Shown piece after piece: positions 52,401 through 56,869 of a stretch of DNA of 64,000 nt (positions within the stretch are counted from its first letter, which is position 1; the number at the start of each line of letters is the position of its first letter). This DNA comes from Spisula solida (taxonomy: Eukaryota > Mollusca > Bivalvia > Venerida > Mactridae). Location: positions 39,779,097 through 39,843,096 of the forward strand of contig OX365959.1 of NCBI GenBank assembly GCA_947247005.1, given 5' to 3'. The position numbers and the translations under genes were made by a program. A model generated the notes under the pieces. The model ran no database searches. It was not told the DNA's origin and saw only the letters and a list, made by a program, of their open reading frames with translations.

Positions 52401-52787
52401 ATGGCTTATAATGACAAGGCTTTACAAGGTTATTAAATAACCTAATATTGCCAAAGATGCGATTGATTATGCAACACAGAATCTAAAATTTTAGACTGAC
52501 AACTGTATTGGACAATGTAAAGGATGGAATAATGTCACTGGACTAACTGGATACTGGCCAGAGGACAACAAAGGTTTGAACCTTGTTTGAAGGGTGCTAC
52601 AGTTGAAATCAGACATGTAGGGTTGTGCATGCACATTGTATATTGCAAGGGACAGTGAAGTAAGATAGAAAGTCACTGTACCTGGCAAACTTGGGCCCCA
52701 CGGTAGAATCTTCGAATGATGAGCTGGCAGTAATGGCACTGTCCGGGATTTGTCCTGACTGCATACCCAATGAGTCTCGACATTGTG
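1085..52787 (-). CDS. DDR: Discoidin domain receptor gene, 8 located exons (partial at both ends)
   Basis: This is a receptor tyrosine kinase of the DDR family. Known members bind fibrillar collagen outside the cell and signal through a cytosolic kinase. The located exons join in frame (complement of 1085-1411, 1952-2089, 2469-2812, 3256-3439, 5227-5374, 10827-10916, 14612-14753, 52682-52787), all with GT-AG borders, giving 492 complete codons. Order: DS (F5/8C) domain about residues 1-160, DS-like domain about 163-338, stalk about 339-406, transmembrane helix 407-431, juxtamembrane segment 432-492 and continuing. The match to vertebrate DDR1/DDR2 is by eye: LGMQSGQIPDS, GAWCP, CMRVEIYGCEW, GLGQLTDG and YEWVGWRND all sit at the expected places. 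Intron phases in order are 2, 0, 0, 1, 2, 1, 1, 1. The signal-peptide exon and the kinase exons were not seen, the latter lying outside the window. An F5/8C protein other than DDR is very unlikely given the DS plus DS-like plus helix order. Confidence 0.95.
1412..1951 (-). other. Intron of DDR, 540 bp
   Basis: AT-rich intron between the stalk exon and the transmembrane exon. No repeat or element recognised. Confidence 0.8.
1952..2089 (-). CDS. DDR: DDR exon: extracellular juxtamembrane stalk
   Basis: Residues 339-383, flanked by split codons for E338 and G384. It is proline-rich and acidic (EEVPPPTLKPPIFHPKPL), consistent with the flexible stalk between the DS-like domain and the membrane. 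One N-glycosylation sequon lies at N343 (NYT). The minus-strand acceptor is ccacag next to 2089 and the donor is gtgagt at 1946-1951. Stalks of this family vary in sequence and length, so recognition depends on the splice phases fitting both neighbours, which they do exactly (138 bp, phase 1 in and phase 1 out). Confidence 0.88.
2090..2468 (-). other. Intron of DDR, 379 bp
   Basis: Short intron. Around 2340-2460 it holds three or four degenerate repeats of 'gagttttctcccttt', pyrimidine-rich on the plus strand and therefore purine-rich in the transcript. Nothing else was seen. Confidence 0.8.
2469..2812 (-). CDS. DDR: DDR exon: main part of the DS-like domain
   Basis: Residues 224-337, beginning YEWVGWRNDS after a split glycine codon and ending EVQFVS before a split glutamate. 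This covers most of the DS-like beta-barrel. Family landmarks are GWRND, FKFDQVRNFSKV, CNNYF and KWIMISEVQF. Sequons N231 (NDS) and N251 (NFS) sit where human DDR2 has WRNES and RNFT; the first corresponds to DDR1 N211, a known glycosylation site. C259 is conserved. The two cysteines that vertebrate DDRs carry in 'VQCYF' and 'IKCQYHF' are here I275 and L319. The acceptor is tttatag beside 2812 and the donor is gtatgt at 2463-2468. A near copy of the acceptor lies 47 bp upstream. Confidence 0.95.
2803..2873 (-). repeat. Two-copy direct repeat spanning a splice acceptor
   Basis: The block 'cactcgtatctataaata' occurs at about 2803-2820 and again at about 2850-2867, 47 bp apart. The lower copy is the real exon border (acceptor plus the first exon bases). 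The upper copy reproduces the acceptor AG and the bases after it. Confidence 0.8.
2813..3255 (-). other. Intron of DDR, 443 bp
   Basis: Short intron. Its 3' end (2813-2875) contains a duplicate of the exon border, described separately. The remainder is not recognisable. Confidence 0.8.
3256..3439 (-). CDS. DDR: DDR exon: DS to DS-like junction
   Basis: Residues 163-222, between split codons for D162 and G223. It contains DGVVMYNIRQGDRRG, FLDFTYDG and GLGQLTDGEIGDYNF. These correspond to the vertebrate 'DGLVSYNAPAG', 'YDG' and 'GLGQLTDG' landmarks that open the DS-like domain. The minus-strand acceptor is atttacag next to 3439 and the donor is gtaagt at 3250-3255. The 184 bp exon starts in phase 1 and ends in phase 2, matching both neighbours. 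Confidence 0.95.
4771..4794 (+). repeat. Poly-G tract
   Basis: GGGGA followed by 19 consecutive G on the plus strand. The DDR transcript therefore carries poly-C. Such runs can form a G-quadruplex on the plus strand, and their length is often unreliable in assemblies. Confidence 0.9.
4845..5219. repeat. 78 bp minisatellite, about 4.7 units
   Basis: The block 'caatgtatgccttattgggt' or its variants starts at 4926, 5004, 5082 and 5160, an exact 78 bp spacing. Each unit contains two 'tatgacttattg' half-units. Because 78 is a multiple of three, a 96-codon frame stays open through it; I do not regard it as coding. Confidence 0.9.
5227..5374 (-). CDS. DDR: DDR exon: C-terminal part of the DS domain
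   Basis: Residues 113-161. Landmarks are GNENTYL, PPIIARKIRFIP and VCMRVEIYGCEW, which match the end of the F5/8C fold in DDRs. C150 and C158 should pair with C46 and C2 respectively, the two disulfides known from human DDR1/2. The position equivalent to DDR2 N175 is T148. The minus-strand acceptor is ttttcag next to 5374 and the donor is gtaagg at 5221-5226. The exon starts in phase 0 and leaves one base over (148 bp). Confidence 0.96.
8224..8510. repeat. 16 bp minisatellite
   Basis: About 17 units of 'gattcccgatataaat' with variants (gatctaaat, gataaaaat, ttattccc). Slightly upstream (8090-8135) a different short repeat, 'ggaaggcgatacccag', occurs two to three times. Confidence 0.88.
8781..9023 (-). 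mobile_element. tRNA-derived SINE
   Basis: On the minus strand a tRNA-like head lies at about 8950-9023 with an A box (tagcctagtgg) and a perfect B box (GGTTCGATCCC). A body of about 170 bp follows (atggtaccagaaattccctt ... gtcgagagtgattaa) and ends at 'acaatcgacc' near 8781. Head plus conserved body is the layout of a polymerase III SINE. I recall similar bodies in bivalve SINEs but cannot name the family. A functional tRNA is excluded because the 3' end does not pair with the 5' end. Confidence 0.75.
10258..10390. repeat. 76 bp tandem duplication
   Basis: 'aatgtctacatctctttagt' at 10258 recurs as 'aatgtctacagctcatgagt' at 10334. Both copies continue with 'gta(a/g)aatgttatttc' and 'atcaagtagtct'. 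Two diverged copies. Confidence 0.8.
10827..10916 (-). CDS. DDR: DDR exon: central DS-domain strands
   Basis: Residues 83-112: GQEFTEYFLLEFQREDGG followed by EWNRFRDKKGNE. It aligns with the vertebrate stretch GIEF...Y...RDG..W...RN..GK. E85 is the equivalent of DDR2 E113, which forms a salt bridge with R105 (here R77, in the preceding exon). The minus-strand acceptor is ttttag beside 10916 and the donor is gtaagt at 10821-10826. It is phase 0 on both sides and exactly 30 codons long. Confidence 0.95.
11101..11200 (+). repeat. Interspersed repeat sharing 'gtgctgccttccctg'
   Basis: The block 'ttgagcgctgccttccctgt' recurs in altered form at 15940, 19875 and 28270. The copies also share 'tgatttgttattatctttat' downstream (15960, 19897). 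This is a dispersed family of unknown type; the borders are uncertain. Confidence 0.5.
11990..13020. repeat. Decayed tandem array, about 100-130 bp unit, interrupted by a MITE
   Basis: Recurring blocks are 'aaccgtttccat', 'tagtgtaaactggtttcca', 'aagtgcatcattgtcaa' and 'ttaatggtgtaacatg', found on both sides of the MITE at 12124-12669 (for example 12100, 12700, 12785, 12840 and 12960). The array is older than the insertion. Confidence 0.75.
12124..12669. mobile_element. TTAA-flanked MITE, full copy 1 (546 bp)
   Basis: It begins TTAAAGGGACTGCCTCAC and ends with the inverse of TTAAAGGTGCTGCCTCAC, giving about 18 bp inverted ends with TTAA at both borders. A perfect 32 bp palindrome lies at 12293-12324 (centre ggtattaatacc). 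A nearly identical copy is at 17379-17925 (about nine differences by eye), and a left-half copy starts at 27070. No reading frame is present. TTAA target duplication is typical of piggyBac-type transposases, so a piggyBac-mobilised MITE is inferred. Confidence 0.88.
14346..14575 (+). repeat. Dispersed repeat with nuclear-receptor half-site cluster
   Basis: It contains AGGTCACAGTGACCT (14356-14370) followed by further TGACCT half-sites, then 'gaagatcctggggcaaagcg', 'ttgaacgaacggaaaccatt' and an end 'gggggaggggcataat'. The same blocks occur four times at 58690-59310. I recall this repeat as widespread in bivalve genomes, partly from reads of its GGGGCATAA end. Confidence 0.8.
14612..14753 (-). 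CDS. DDR: DDR exon: DS domain, GAWCP region
   Basis: Residues 36-82: IRTESMGGAWCPKPL followed by SYEYLQIDLGKLCVVTMVEI and QGRFGNGQ. GAWCP and YLQIDLG are hallmarks of the DDR discoidin domain. C46 should pair with C150. R77 matches DDR2 R105. The residue equivalent to DDR2 D69 is glycine (G42). C67 is an extra cysteine with no vertebrate counterpart that I recall. The minus-strand acceptor is ttttcag next to 14753 and the donor is gtaagt at 14606-14611. It enters in phase 2 and leaves in phase 0. Confidence 0.96.
15520..15895. repeat. Tandem array, unit about 105-111 bp, three copies
   Basis: Anchors 'attg(t/c)tgc(c/a)atgg' at about 15646, 15751 and 15862, each followed by 'cttacagcaaaatttacacc', 'gcatgctag' and 'aaggagagggt'. 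The long frames here on both strands arise from the repetition. Confidence 0.75.
15900..15990 (+). repeat. Interspersed repeat, second copy
   Basis: 'gctctgctgtttctgttgag' then 'tgctgccttccctgtcttga', matching 19860-19922 (gctctgctgtttctgctgcc) and, more weakly, 11101-11200 and 28260-28325. Confidence 0.55.
17379..17925. mobile_element. TTAA-flanked MITE, full copy 2 (547 bp)
   Basis: Same element and orientation as 12124-12669, with the same ends, the same internal palindrome and about nine differences by eye. Its flanks are unrelated to those of copy 1, so this is a second insertion and not a segmental duplication. Confidence 0.88.
19987..20163. mobile_element. Long fold-back with GCGCG core
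   Basis: Two arms of about 80 bp are near-identical inverted copies (from 'aaataaatagaggatatttg' to 'gatgagatat...tatttattt'), around a short core 'agagcgcgtagcgcgag' at about 20066-20084. The core is itself almost self-complementary. A related 'gactgatata' inverted pair follows at about 20470-20510, so the whole element may extend to about 20540. Confidence 0.75.
20693..20955. repeat. 36 bp minisatellite, about 7 units
   Basis: The unit is 'atgtcaattaaatatgcag' plus 'aaaataatgtcaacatt'. One internal unit is 12 bp shorter. Unit lengths are multiples of three, so frames stay open on both strands (repeating MSTLCQLNMQKI or MLTLFSAYLIDI). I do not regard these as coding. Confidence 0.92.
22238..22475. 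repeat. Two-copy tandem duplication, about 124 bp
   Basis: 'ggtcgaattgacc...gagcatcc' at 22240 and 'ggttgaattgacc...tgcatcc' at 22361. Both copies end with 'actttgcaaaaagtgttggg'. Confidence 0.75.
24227..24932. repeat. Minisatellite of mixed 30 bp and 25 bp units
   Basis: About 24 units. The basic unit is 30 bp ('gatgatagttgaaatggaca' plus 'ttgctgattg'). A 25 bp variant ends 'aacaatttg'. Unit starts vary as gatg, gaca, gacg and gatgaaag. The 25 bp units occur only in the first half. Frames of 75-150 codons on both strands arise from the repeat. Confidence 0.92.
27070..27235. mobile_element. TTAA MITE, left-half fragment
   Basis: Begins TTAAAGGGACTGCC and follows the two full copies through 'gcaaaaataaaataaaattg', 'cctgtatatcccata' and 'acaaccacactgac', more diverged. 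The right half is missing. Confidence 0.75.
28384..28476. repeat. Inverted repeat with duplicated right arm
   Basis: The 19 bp arm 'gacttttggctacaggtcc' (28384-28402) pairs perfectly with 28458-28476. A shorter second right arm lies at about 28437-28451. An inner pair 'gacaaaatttg'/'caaatttcgtc' closes the stem. It could be a decayed fold-back element. Confidence 0.7.
29356..29432. repeat. Short tandem 'gcggcaactacaaaaaat'
   Basis: Three copies of 'gcggcaactacaaa(t/a)aattttatg' with slightly different spacers. Confidence 0.75.
29574..29751. mobile_element. Pogo/Tigger-like MITE (178 bp) with TA target duplication
   Basis: The ends read CAGTAAAACCTCGATAAGT and, inverted, CAGTTAAACCTCGTTATCTC. 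Each is bordered by TA (29572-29573 and 29752-29753). CAGTNAAACCTCG termini with TA duplication fit pogo-type Tc1/mariner elements. No transposase is present. Confidence 0.82.
30115..30345. mobile_element. MITE-like element, copy 2 (decayed)
   Basis: 'gtctcaagtagaaatctcat', 'ctcaaattgagattttgct' and 'tcagagtcagaattttagat' match the inverse of 371-610. Its end at about 30330 ('gatgttcctggag') matches the left end of that copy. Confidence 0.6.
30405..30835. mobile_element. MITE with 53 bp perfect terminal inverted repeats
   Basis: The left arm 30405-30457 starts GGCCCCAATTCCACGAAAAA and runs through 'ttattgctcagctgagactg'. The right arm 30783-30835 is its exact inverse. The 431 bp element carries no reading frame. 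No clear target-site duplication was found, so the superfamily is open. Confidence 0.85.
31575..31587. promoter_or_regulatory. MARE-like / AP-1 site
   Basis: TGCTGACTCAGCG differs at one base from the palindromic Maf recognition element TGCTGACTCAGCA and contains the AP-1 core TGACTCA. A GC-box-like 'ggcgggg' follows at about 31604, and a YY1-like 'aagatggc' at 31701. Whether it is used is unknown. Confidence 0.4.
33650..33941. mobile_element. Tandem pair of short MITEs (about 145 bp each)
   Basis: Each copy runs from 'ggggt(a/g)gtattcaatatt' to 'taagatcaatat(a/t)gaat' (ends about 33650-33791 and 33793-33941), with inverted ends 'attcaatattgatctta'. Both contain 'agccaatc(a/g)tatcgcctgtt' and 'ctgattggttgt'. 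A third copy, reversed, is at 51810-51958. Confidence 0.82.
34256..34625. repeat. 12 bp minisatellite, about 31 units
   Basis: Unit 'tttgtacgatgt' or 'tttatacgatgt' with scattered changes. Frames of about 100 codons (repeating Y-D-V-L or M-F-C-T) arise because 12 is a multiple of three. Confidence 0.93.
35270..35480. repeat. Diverged 18 bp array, older relative of 36600-37310
   Basis: 'tgtaccattgactttacttg', 'tagaattggcactgcttg' and 'taccattggttatgtttg' are degenerate forms of the 18-mer in the downstream array. Copies are interrupted by unrelated bases. Confidence 0.7.
36600..37310. repeat. 18 bp minisatellite, about 39 units
   Basis: Unit 'taccattgacattgcttg' with alternation of gacattg/ggctttg/ggcattg and gcttg/gctgg. 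All three plus-strand frames and at least two minus-strand frames stay open for 65-212 codons. The proteins are simple six-residue repeats; I do not regard them as coding. Confidence 0.94.
38518..38744. mobile_element. Tc1/mariner-type MITE (227 bp)
   Basis: The ends read CTGGGCGTCACTGAAAAGTT and, inverted, CTCAGCGTCAACGAAAAGTT, followed by ACCAC on both. TA borders each end (38516-38517, 38745-38746). No reading frame. The TA duplication and length suggest a mariner-mobilised MITE. Confidence 0.82.
41146..41440. repeat. 139 bp duplication containing an ATTGGCCAAT sub-repeat
   Basis: 'tgtcattccaaattaatata' starts at 41146 and 41285. Each copy then has three 30-31 bp sub-units, 'attggccaatcatttgtaaa' plus 'acatgttttc'. 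A related piece ('gtaaaacatgttttcattgg') is at about 54875-54945. Confidence 0.88.
42700..42960. repeat. Three-copy diverged tandem, about 105 bp
   Basis: 'tttaacaatacatggta', 'acagctgatgtta' and 'ctgattgt(t/c)ttgc' recur near 42735, 42828 and 42930. Confidence 0.7.
44590..44700. repeat. Two-copy tandem with 'gcatcatcatttcatgatt'
   Basis: 'gcatcatcatttcatgatt' at about 44586 and 44650, each followed by 'catcaca(t)gaaaa' or 'catcacataaaa' and 'tgtc'. Confidence 0.65.
44848..45127. mobile_element. Dispersed repeat with TTATGCCCCC ends and GGAC/GAAC microsatellite
   Basis: The left end 'ttatgccccctgtgg' and the right end 'cgatacgggggcataa' are inverted. Inside are 'aggtcaaggtgaaggtcaaa' (nuclear-receptor half-site direct repeats) and a (GGAC/GAAC)n run at about 45029-45081. 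It probably belongs to the wider group of GGGGCATAA-ended repeats at 14346 and 58690. Confidence 0.7.
45640..45860. repeat. Degenerate 'ataactgagattt(a/g)ca' tandem
   Basis: About nine loose copies of a roughly 20 bp block (gagatttacataataact, gagatttgcaatagtaact, gagacttgcaaaataact). Confidence 0.6.
46560..46755. repeat. 44 bp minisatellite, about 4 units
   Basis: 'accattcatgttttccattt' plus 'tgttactcttcaatatcttc' plus 'ataa'. Anchors fall at 46591, 46635 and 46679, 44 bp apart. Confidence 0.88.
46838..46930. repeat. 46 bp tandem duplication with CCAAT
   Basis: 'attgaccaatcgcagaacag' and 'attgaccaatcatagaacag', both followed by 'gaaac' and 'ttcaaga(t/g)tctag'. Confidence 0.75.
47502..47574 (+). 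mobile_element. tRNA-like sequence, probably a SINE head
   Basis: The first seven bases TGCCTCC pair perfectly with GGAGGCA at the end (73 nt), extendable by one base pair to 47501/47575. An A box 'tagctcaatgg' and a B box 'ggttcaaatat' are present, but the B box has lost its CC, and the T stem pairs at only about three positions. Downstream 'catatgcctgtcatatttca' to 'ctcggcattt' may be a SINE body. I favour a decayed SINE over a working tRNA gene. Confidence 0.6.
48590..48800. repeat. Degenerate tandem with 'gaaccaatcagagg'
   Basis: 'gaatgaaccaattagaggaa' , 'atggaccaatcagagtgcc', 'gaatgaaccaatcagaggaa' and 'aaattaacaaatcagaagaa' each start a unit of about 50-65 bp. Most units carry 'ccttactgga'. 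Confidence 0.7.
49462..49529. repeat. Stem-loop with 27 bp arms
   Basis: 'cattgacagccaaaaggtgc'...'tatcagc' (49462-49488) pairs with 49503-49529 with about three mismatches around a 14-base loop. It is either a small fold-back element or a hairpin RNA. Confidence 0.6.
51810..51958. mobile_element. Short MITE, third copy, reversed
   Basis: It starts 'ggggtgatattcaatattga' and ends 'caatattgaataccacccc'. The inside 'ggacaaccaatcagatta' and 'aacaggcaatatgattggct' are the inverse of 33650-33941. Confidence 0.8.
52682..52787 (-). CDS. DDR: DDR exon: start of the DS domain (first located exon)
   Basis: Residues 1-34, starting QCRDSLGMQSGQIPDSAITA then SSSFEDSTVGPKFA. It aligns with human '[21 protein letters not shown].EST'. 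C2 is the expected first disulfide cysteine. F24 stands where DDR1/DDR2 have the collagen-contacting tryptophan (W52 in DDR2). T28 matches T56. The minus-strand acceptor is ttttcag next to 52787 and the donor is gtacag at 52676-52681. The exon opens with two bases of a split codon, so an upstream exon ending in phase 1 (signal peptide) must exist. It was not found. Confidence 0.95.
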
Positions 52788-54490
52788 CTGAAAATATACA
52801 AATAAATTATGATAAATATTGTTTGCAAAACCAAGTTTGATTCATCATACAGAATTTGATTGTATGAAACTAGAATGAAAACAACGGTAAATGTCAGAGA
52901 GCCTTCTAGGAGGTCAGAAAGCCTGCAGATTGAAGAGCCTGAATTTCACTCAGCCCTTTTTTTATTACTGGTATATTATTTTTTGTATTCAGGGAGTGCC
53001 TGAAAAAACATTTTACACAGGGCACCTGTTACCCTGCACATCAGCAAAATAATTTCCGTTCTCTTTAGTTTTAATGATCTTTCAGCATAATCATTACGCT
53101 TTAGTCAGCTTGAAAAGGCGTGAAACTGACACCAAAGTACGGATCACCAAATGGATCACCAAATTTGTCCGTGTCTCTTGGAATGTGACACGGCGGCCAT
53201 CATTATTTTCATCGGCACTCTATCATTATCGTCTCAATTTCATTAATATAATTCACTTACGTGCTTTCTGAACACTGAAGAGTAGCAATGGAGAAGGCAG
53301 GTTTAGTCATTGGTGGGTTAACTTTATATTCAGTGGTTGCTTCACTTAATTTGCATAATTATATACTTTTCAGTTACTTAACACTTCTCATGACAGGATG
53401 CTTCAAACAAATAAAATCTAACTTTGTATCTTGCGTCTGCTGATGAAATTGTCGTCTGCTACCAAAATTCAACTTTCTGTAGCAAAGAAATGTTTAAATT
53501 TTCTTCCTGAATTTGGATGACTAATTATTTAAAAAAATGTTGTTTTTATTCTTATTATTCTGTTATTATTATGTTATTATGATGTACAGCATACTTTGTC
53601 TGAATAAAAACATATTTTGTAGACAAAAAAATTCTGTTATAAATGCAATATATTCGGCAGAAAACGTATTTACAATGATACTGAAAGTTAGGAATTTAGG
53701 AATCGCATTAAAGTTAATGGACAAATTTATAAGTAAATGTTTATATCATAACAGATCTATACCGTCTTGACTTAAAATCATGAATTATAAAAGAAATAAA
53801 TGCAAATGATACGATTCCAAGTCAAATTTTCAATAATAAATGTATATTTATACATAAATGTTTATTCCCACGACAGCATGAAATGTACCTCATTTACATA
53901 AAACATAAATCTAAAATTATATGTCATCAATCACAATAACATTAGAGAATTTCAGTTTACAAGACAACATAATGTGCTCTTTTCTGTCCCTAATGGTACT
54001 GTCAACAAGAAAATAGCTTAGAATTAATGAATGGTGCACCAGTCAGCATTAGCATAAAAGTGCACCAGTCTACCTAAACATTGTGCACCAAAACATAAAG
54101 TGCACCAGTCTACCGAAACATAAAGTGCACCAGTCTACCGAAACATAAAAGTGCACCAGTCTACCGAAACATAAAAGTGCACCAGTCTACCAAAACATAA
54201 AAGTGCACCAGTCTACTGAAACATAAAAGTGCACAAAGTCGACCTAAACCCAAAAGCAGATGCTGAGATTTGATCAAGCTGTTTATATAGAGGAAGAAAT
54301 ATTCCAATTTGCCATGATTCAATTAGTGAAGTCATTAATTTGATAACTGATAAATAAAGTGATGGTATTAGATAGGGACCAATTAATGGGTATTATGATA
54401 AGTAAATTGTCTGATAATTATTCTATGATAAATTATCCACTAACAATTAGCGCAACAAATGATTCACACAGGAATAATCAAAATAGTTGG
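52788..54490. other. Sequence upstream of the first located DDR exon
   Basis: Presumably intron or promoter of DDR. 52800-54020 shows nothing I can name. No signal-peptide exon with a proper donor in the required phase was seen. Confidence 0.5.
54026..54245. repeat. 26 bp minisatellite, about 8 units
   Basis: Unit 'cataaaagtgcaccagtcta' plus 'ccgaaa', with small changes and one-base indels. Confidence 0.9.
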
Positions 54491-54505
54491 TTTAAGTTAC
54501 CTCCC

Positions 54506-54821
54506 TCTGCTTGAACGATGGGAGCAAGTGGTTATATTCAGACTTCGCACAGGACACAACAGGCTCAATGCCCATATGTACGAAAAACTGAAGCTGTCCG
54601 AAACACCAAAGTGCTCATGTGGTGTGACAGACCAGACAACAGAGCACATACTCCAACAGTGCCACCTGTATGAACCATCAAGAAAACATATATGGCCAGT
54701 TTCAACCACCCTAGACAAGAAGCTCCATGGCAAGAAGGATGACCTCAAGAGGACTGCTTCCTTTATCGCTATGACCAGGGTGGTTGTGTAGACAGTGAAC
54801 GAAAAGAAGAAGGAGAAGAAG
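54506..54821 (+). mobile_element. 5'-truncated non-LTR retrotransposon, 3' end
   Basis: An intact frame to a stop at 54789-54791 encodes RLRTGHNRLNAHMYEKLKL, then CSCGVTDQTTEHILQQCHLY and SRKHIWP. This is the cysteine/histidine-containing C-terminal tail typical of non-LTR retrotransposon ORF2 proteins (RLRTGH...C.C...T..H.L..C). A GAAGAAGG-type tail follows. An exact 11 bp duplication, AGTTACCTCCC, flanks it (54495-54505 and 54822-54832). Only the last 95 or so codons remain, so it is inactive. The open frame and exact duplication suggest a recent insertion. Confidence 0.88.
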
Positions 54822-54839
54822 AGTTACCTCCCCTTAATT

Positions 54840-56180
54840 TACAATGAAACTAGAGTTGAGAAAGTATCATTTGTTTGTAAAACAAGTTTTCATTGGCTGC
54901 TTAACAAATTCAAATTTTGTAAAACATGTTTTCATTGGTTGTGACCATTTTGAAGCTTATATAATAAAAAAAATCCTCAAGTAAATTGATTGATGTACTT
55001 TTTACTTTCACATTGTTAGCATACGCATTTCTAAAATGTCAAATTGTACATATTAGAAGTGGCAATGATAGACAGAAGAAATAATTATTTGATGATAACA
55101 ACGATCGTGTTAGGATTTTCAATTAGAAGATCAGCTGCTGCACTCGCAGGAAAGAACAGAAACAGACACAAAATTTAATACACAGCAGGTAGCTTCACCA
55201 TAGATCAATGTGAATAAAAGTTCACACGCAAACCACAAATATCTTTTTATTTCTGAATTTATATTATATGATAACACGTCATGGAATGTATTCCATACTC
55301 TTGAATTTCCCAAAAAACGTACAAAAAAATCAAAATTATGCAATTTCTCATATGAGAAAATGAACGGTAACTGGTTATTTTAACGCAAAAATCAGAATAT
55401 AATGTTCCTAACTTCCATCAAAATCTTAATCCAATAAGACATAAAATGCATCAAAAATATAAAACCTGTATCTAATATGATGCAAAACAAATATCAAAAC
55501 TAGGAGAATATAAAGGATGCCTTGTTGTTCCTTCAACCTAAGTAATAATTTCATATTTGAGATTTGAACAAAATGTCTGATTTAATTTTCTGGAAATCCA
55601 TGTCGGAATTCACTTTTGGAGCGCATGGCATGTAGTCATTACTTCAGAATAAAGCATCGCAAAGCAAGATTAAATGAAGTCTTAAAATAGAAATTGTGCA
55701 GAGGTTTCAACAAAGTCTTTTTTCTAGGAGTTCTGAAGACAAAGAGTTGTAAAGTTCAGGTTTATAGCTAGCTATAGTTCCTTATTGTGACACTAAGGTC
55801 AAGACTGACCAATGGTCAAAGCGTTGGTCAATATACCAAAATAATAGCAATGAAAATTTAATCCCCTGCTTAATATTTACAAGCATGGACAACGGGAATG
55901 AGCTGAGAAACTGTAAAATGACAATACGAGAAAACTAATTATCGCTCGAGGACAACAGCACAGAACTGTGGGTATTTGACGGGTAAACAATGGGATGCGG
56001 GCAGTTTGCACACGTCCATAATCAATCAGGGTGGTCAAGGGGCTTGGCTGGACGTCCGCTCAAAGTAATTAGAAGACATTTATGGTGAACTTTGGATCCG
56101 TAGAAAGTTTTGTCCATTTCAAATGCTGCATCTGTCAAATTTGTTACGGCACACGTCTTTCGACAAAACAGTAATAGAAC
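54840..56180. other. Intergenic or intronic sequence, little recognised
   Basis: Apart from a fragment of the 'aaaacatgttttcattgg' repeat at about 54875-54945, nothing nameable. An 'A/T-rich, unique' impression only. Confidence 0.5.
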
Positions 56181-56188
56181 AGAGGGTC

Positions 56189-56277
56189 TCCACTAGAGGG
56201 CGATGTATCAGAGCTGTCAACGAACAAATTGAAGGAAAAATGTCAACGTTCTATTTCTGCCACTAGGGGGCGCTGTA
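56189..56277 (+). promoter_or_regulatory. Pair of CTCF-like sites
   Basis: CCACTAGAGGGCGATG at 56190-56205 and CCACTAGGGGGCGCTG at 56260-56275, same strand, 70 bp apart. The second is a near-perfect match to the bilaterian CTCF core (CCASYAGRKGGCRS). The sites could also be carried by a dispersed repeat. Confidence 0.5.
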
Positions 56278-56744
56278 GTAGCCTTGAAACATATCCGTTA
56301 TTGATGGTATGCCATTGACAACCGATGGTGAATTCGTTCCACTTTATATCTAGTTTCACCTAGTTGTTATTTTAAGATTAAATATGCAAACTCATCATTC
56401 TTATTCTTATGGAAAAACAAAGGAGATTGAAAGATTGCATTTTATTTGATGGAAATGAACAACAGGGGCATAATTAAGTGAACGTTTGAAATACAGGGGT
56501 ATCATTTAAATTGTTTGTTTTACCCAGGCATTAAAGTTTGAAATAACACAAGAAAATACAGAAATTGAATGCATTTGAACGTACTTCACAAAGACTATAC
56601 TGGTATGTTTAATAATAGTTATTATATAATCGTATGTCCCAAGAAGTACTAGGTCGGCCAAAGTATGTGCATGCAATAACATAATATATATGCTGATAAA
56701 AGCCGAATCAATCATAAGTCAAACATCAAATTACCTTGTTTAAT

Positions 56745-56860
56745 GCACTTTGACTTATATAATAACTTATAATCTTAGCATCAAAACAGCTTAACTTATA
56801 ATCTTGGCATCAAAACAGCTTAACTTATAATCTTAGCATCAAAACAGCTCTTAAATTTAA
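56745..56860. repeat. 34 bp tandem, three units
   Basis: 'acttataatcttagcatcaa' plus 'aacagctta', three copies, the last decayed. Confidence 0.85.
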
Positions 56861-56869
56861 GCATCAAAC

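Larger units (their letters stand above)
14754..52681 (-). other. Giant DDR intron, about 37.9 kb
   Basis: It separates two exons of the same DS domain. No second gene could be supported inside it. It is packed with MITEs, fold-backs and minisatellites, listed separately. Stretches where I see nothing nameable include 25000-27060, 38760-41140, 47640-48580 and 49540-51800. Confidence 0.85.

Noticed and set aside
53267..53400. Minus-strand donor 'agcac|gtaagt' as an upstream DDR exon
   Set aside because: The only ATG before it ends in the wrong phase for the exon at 52682-52787. It could still be a 5' untranslated exon, but nothing else supports it.
54497..54748. 83-codon minus-strand frame
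   Set aside because: It is antisense to the retrotransposon ORF2 tail, which has the recognisable protein.
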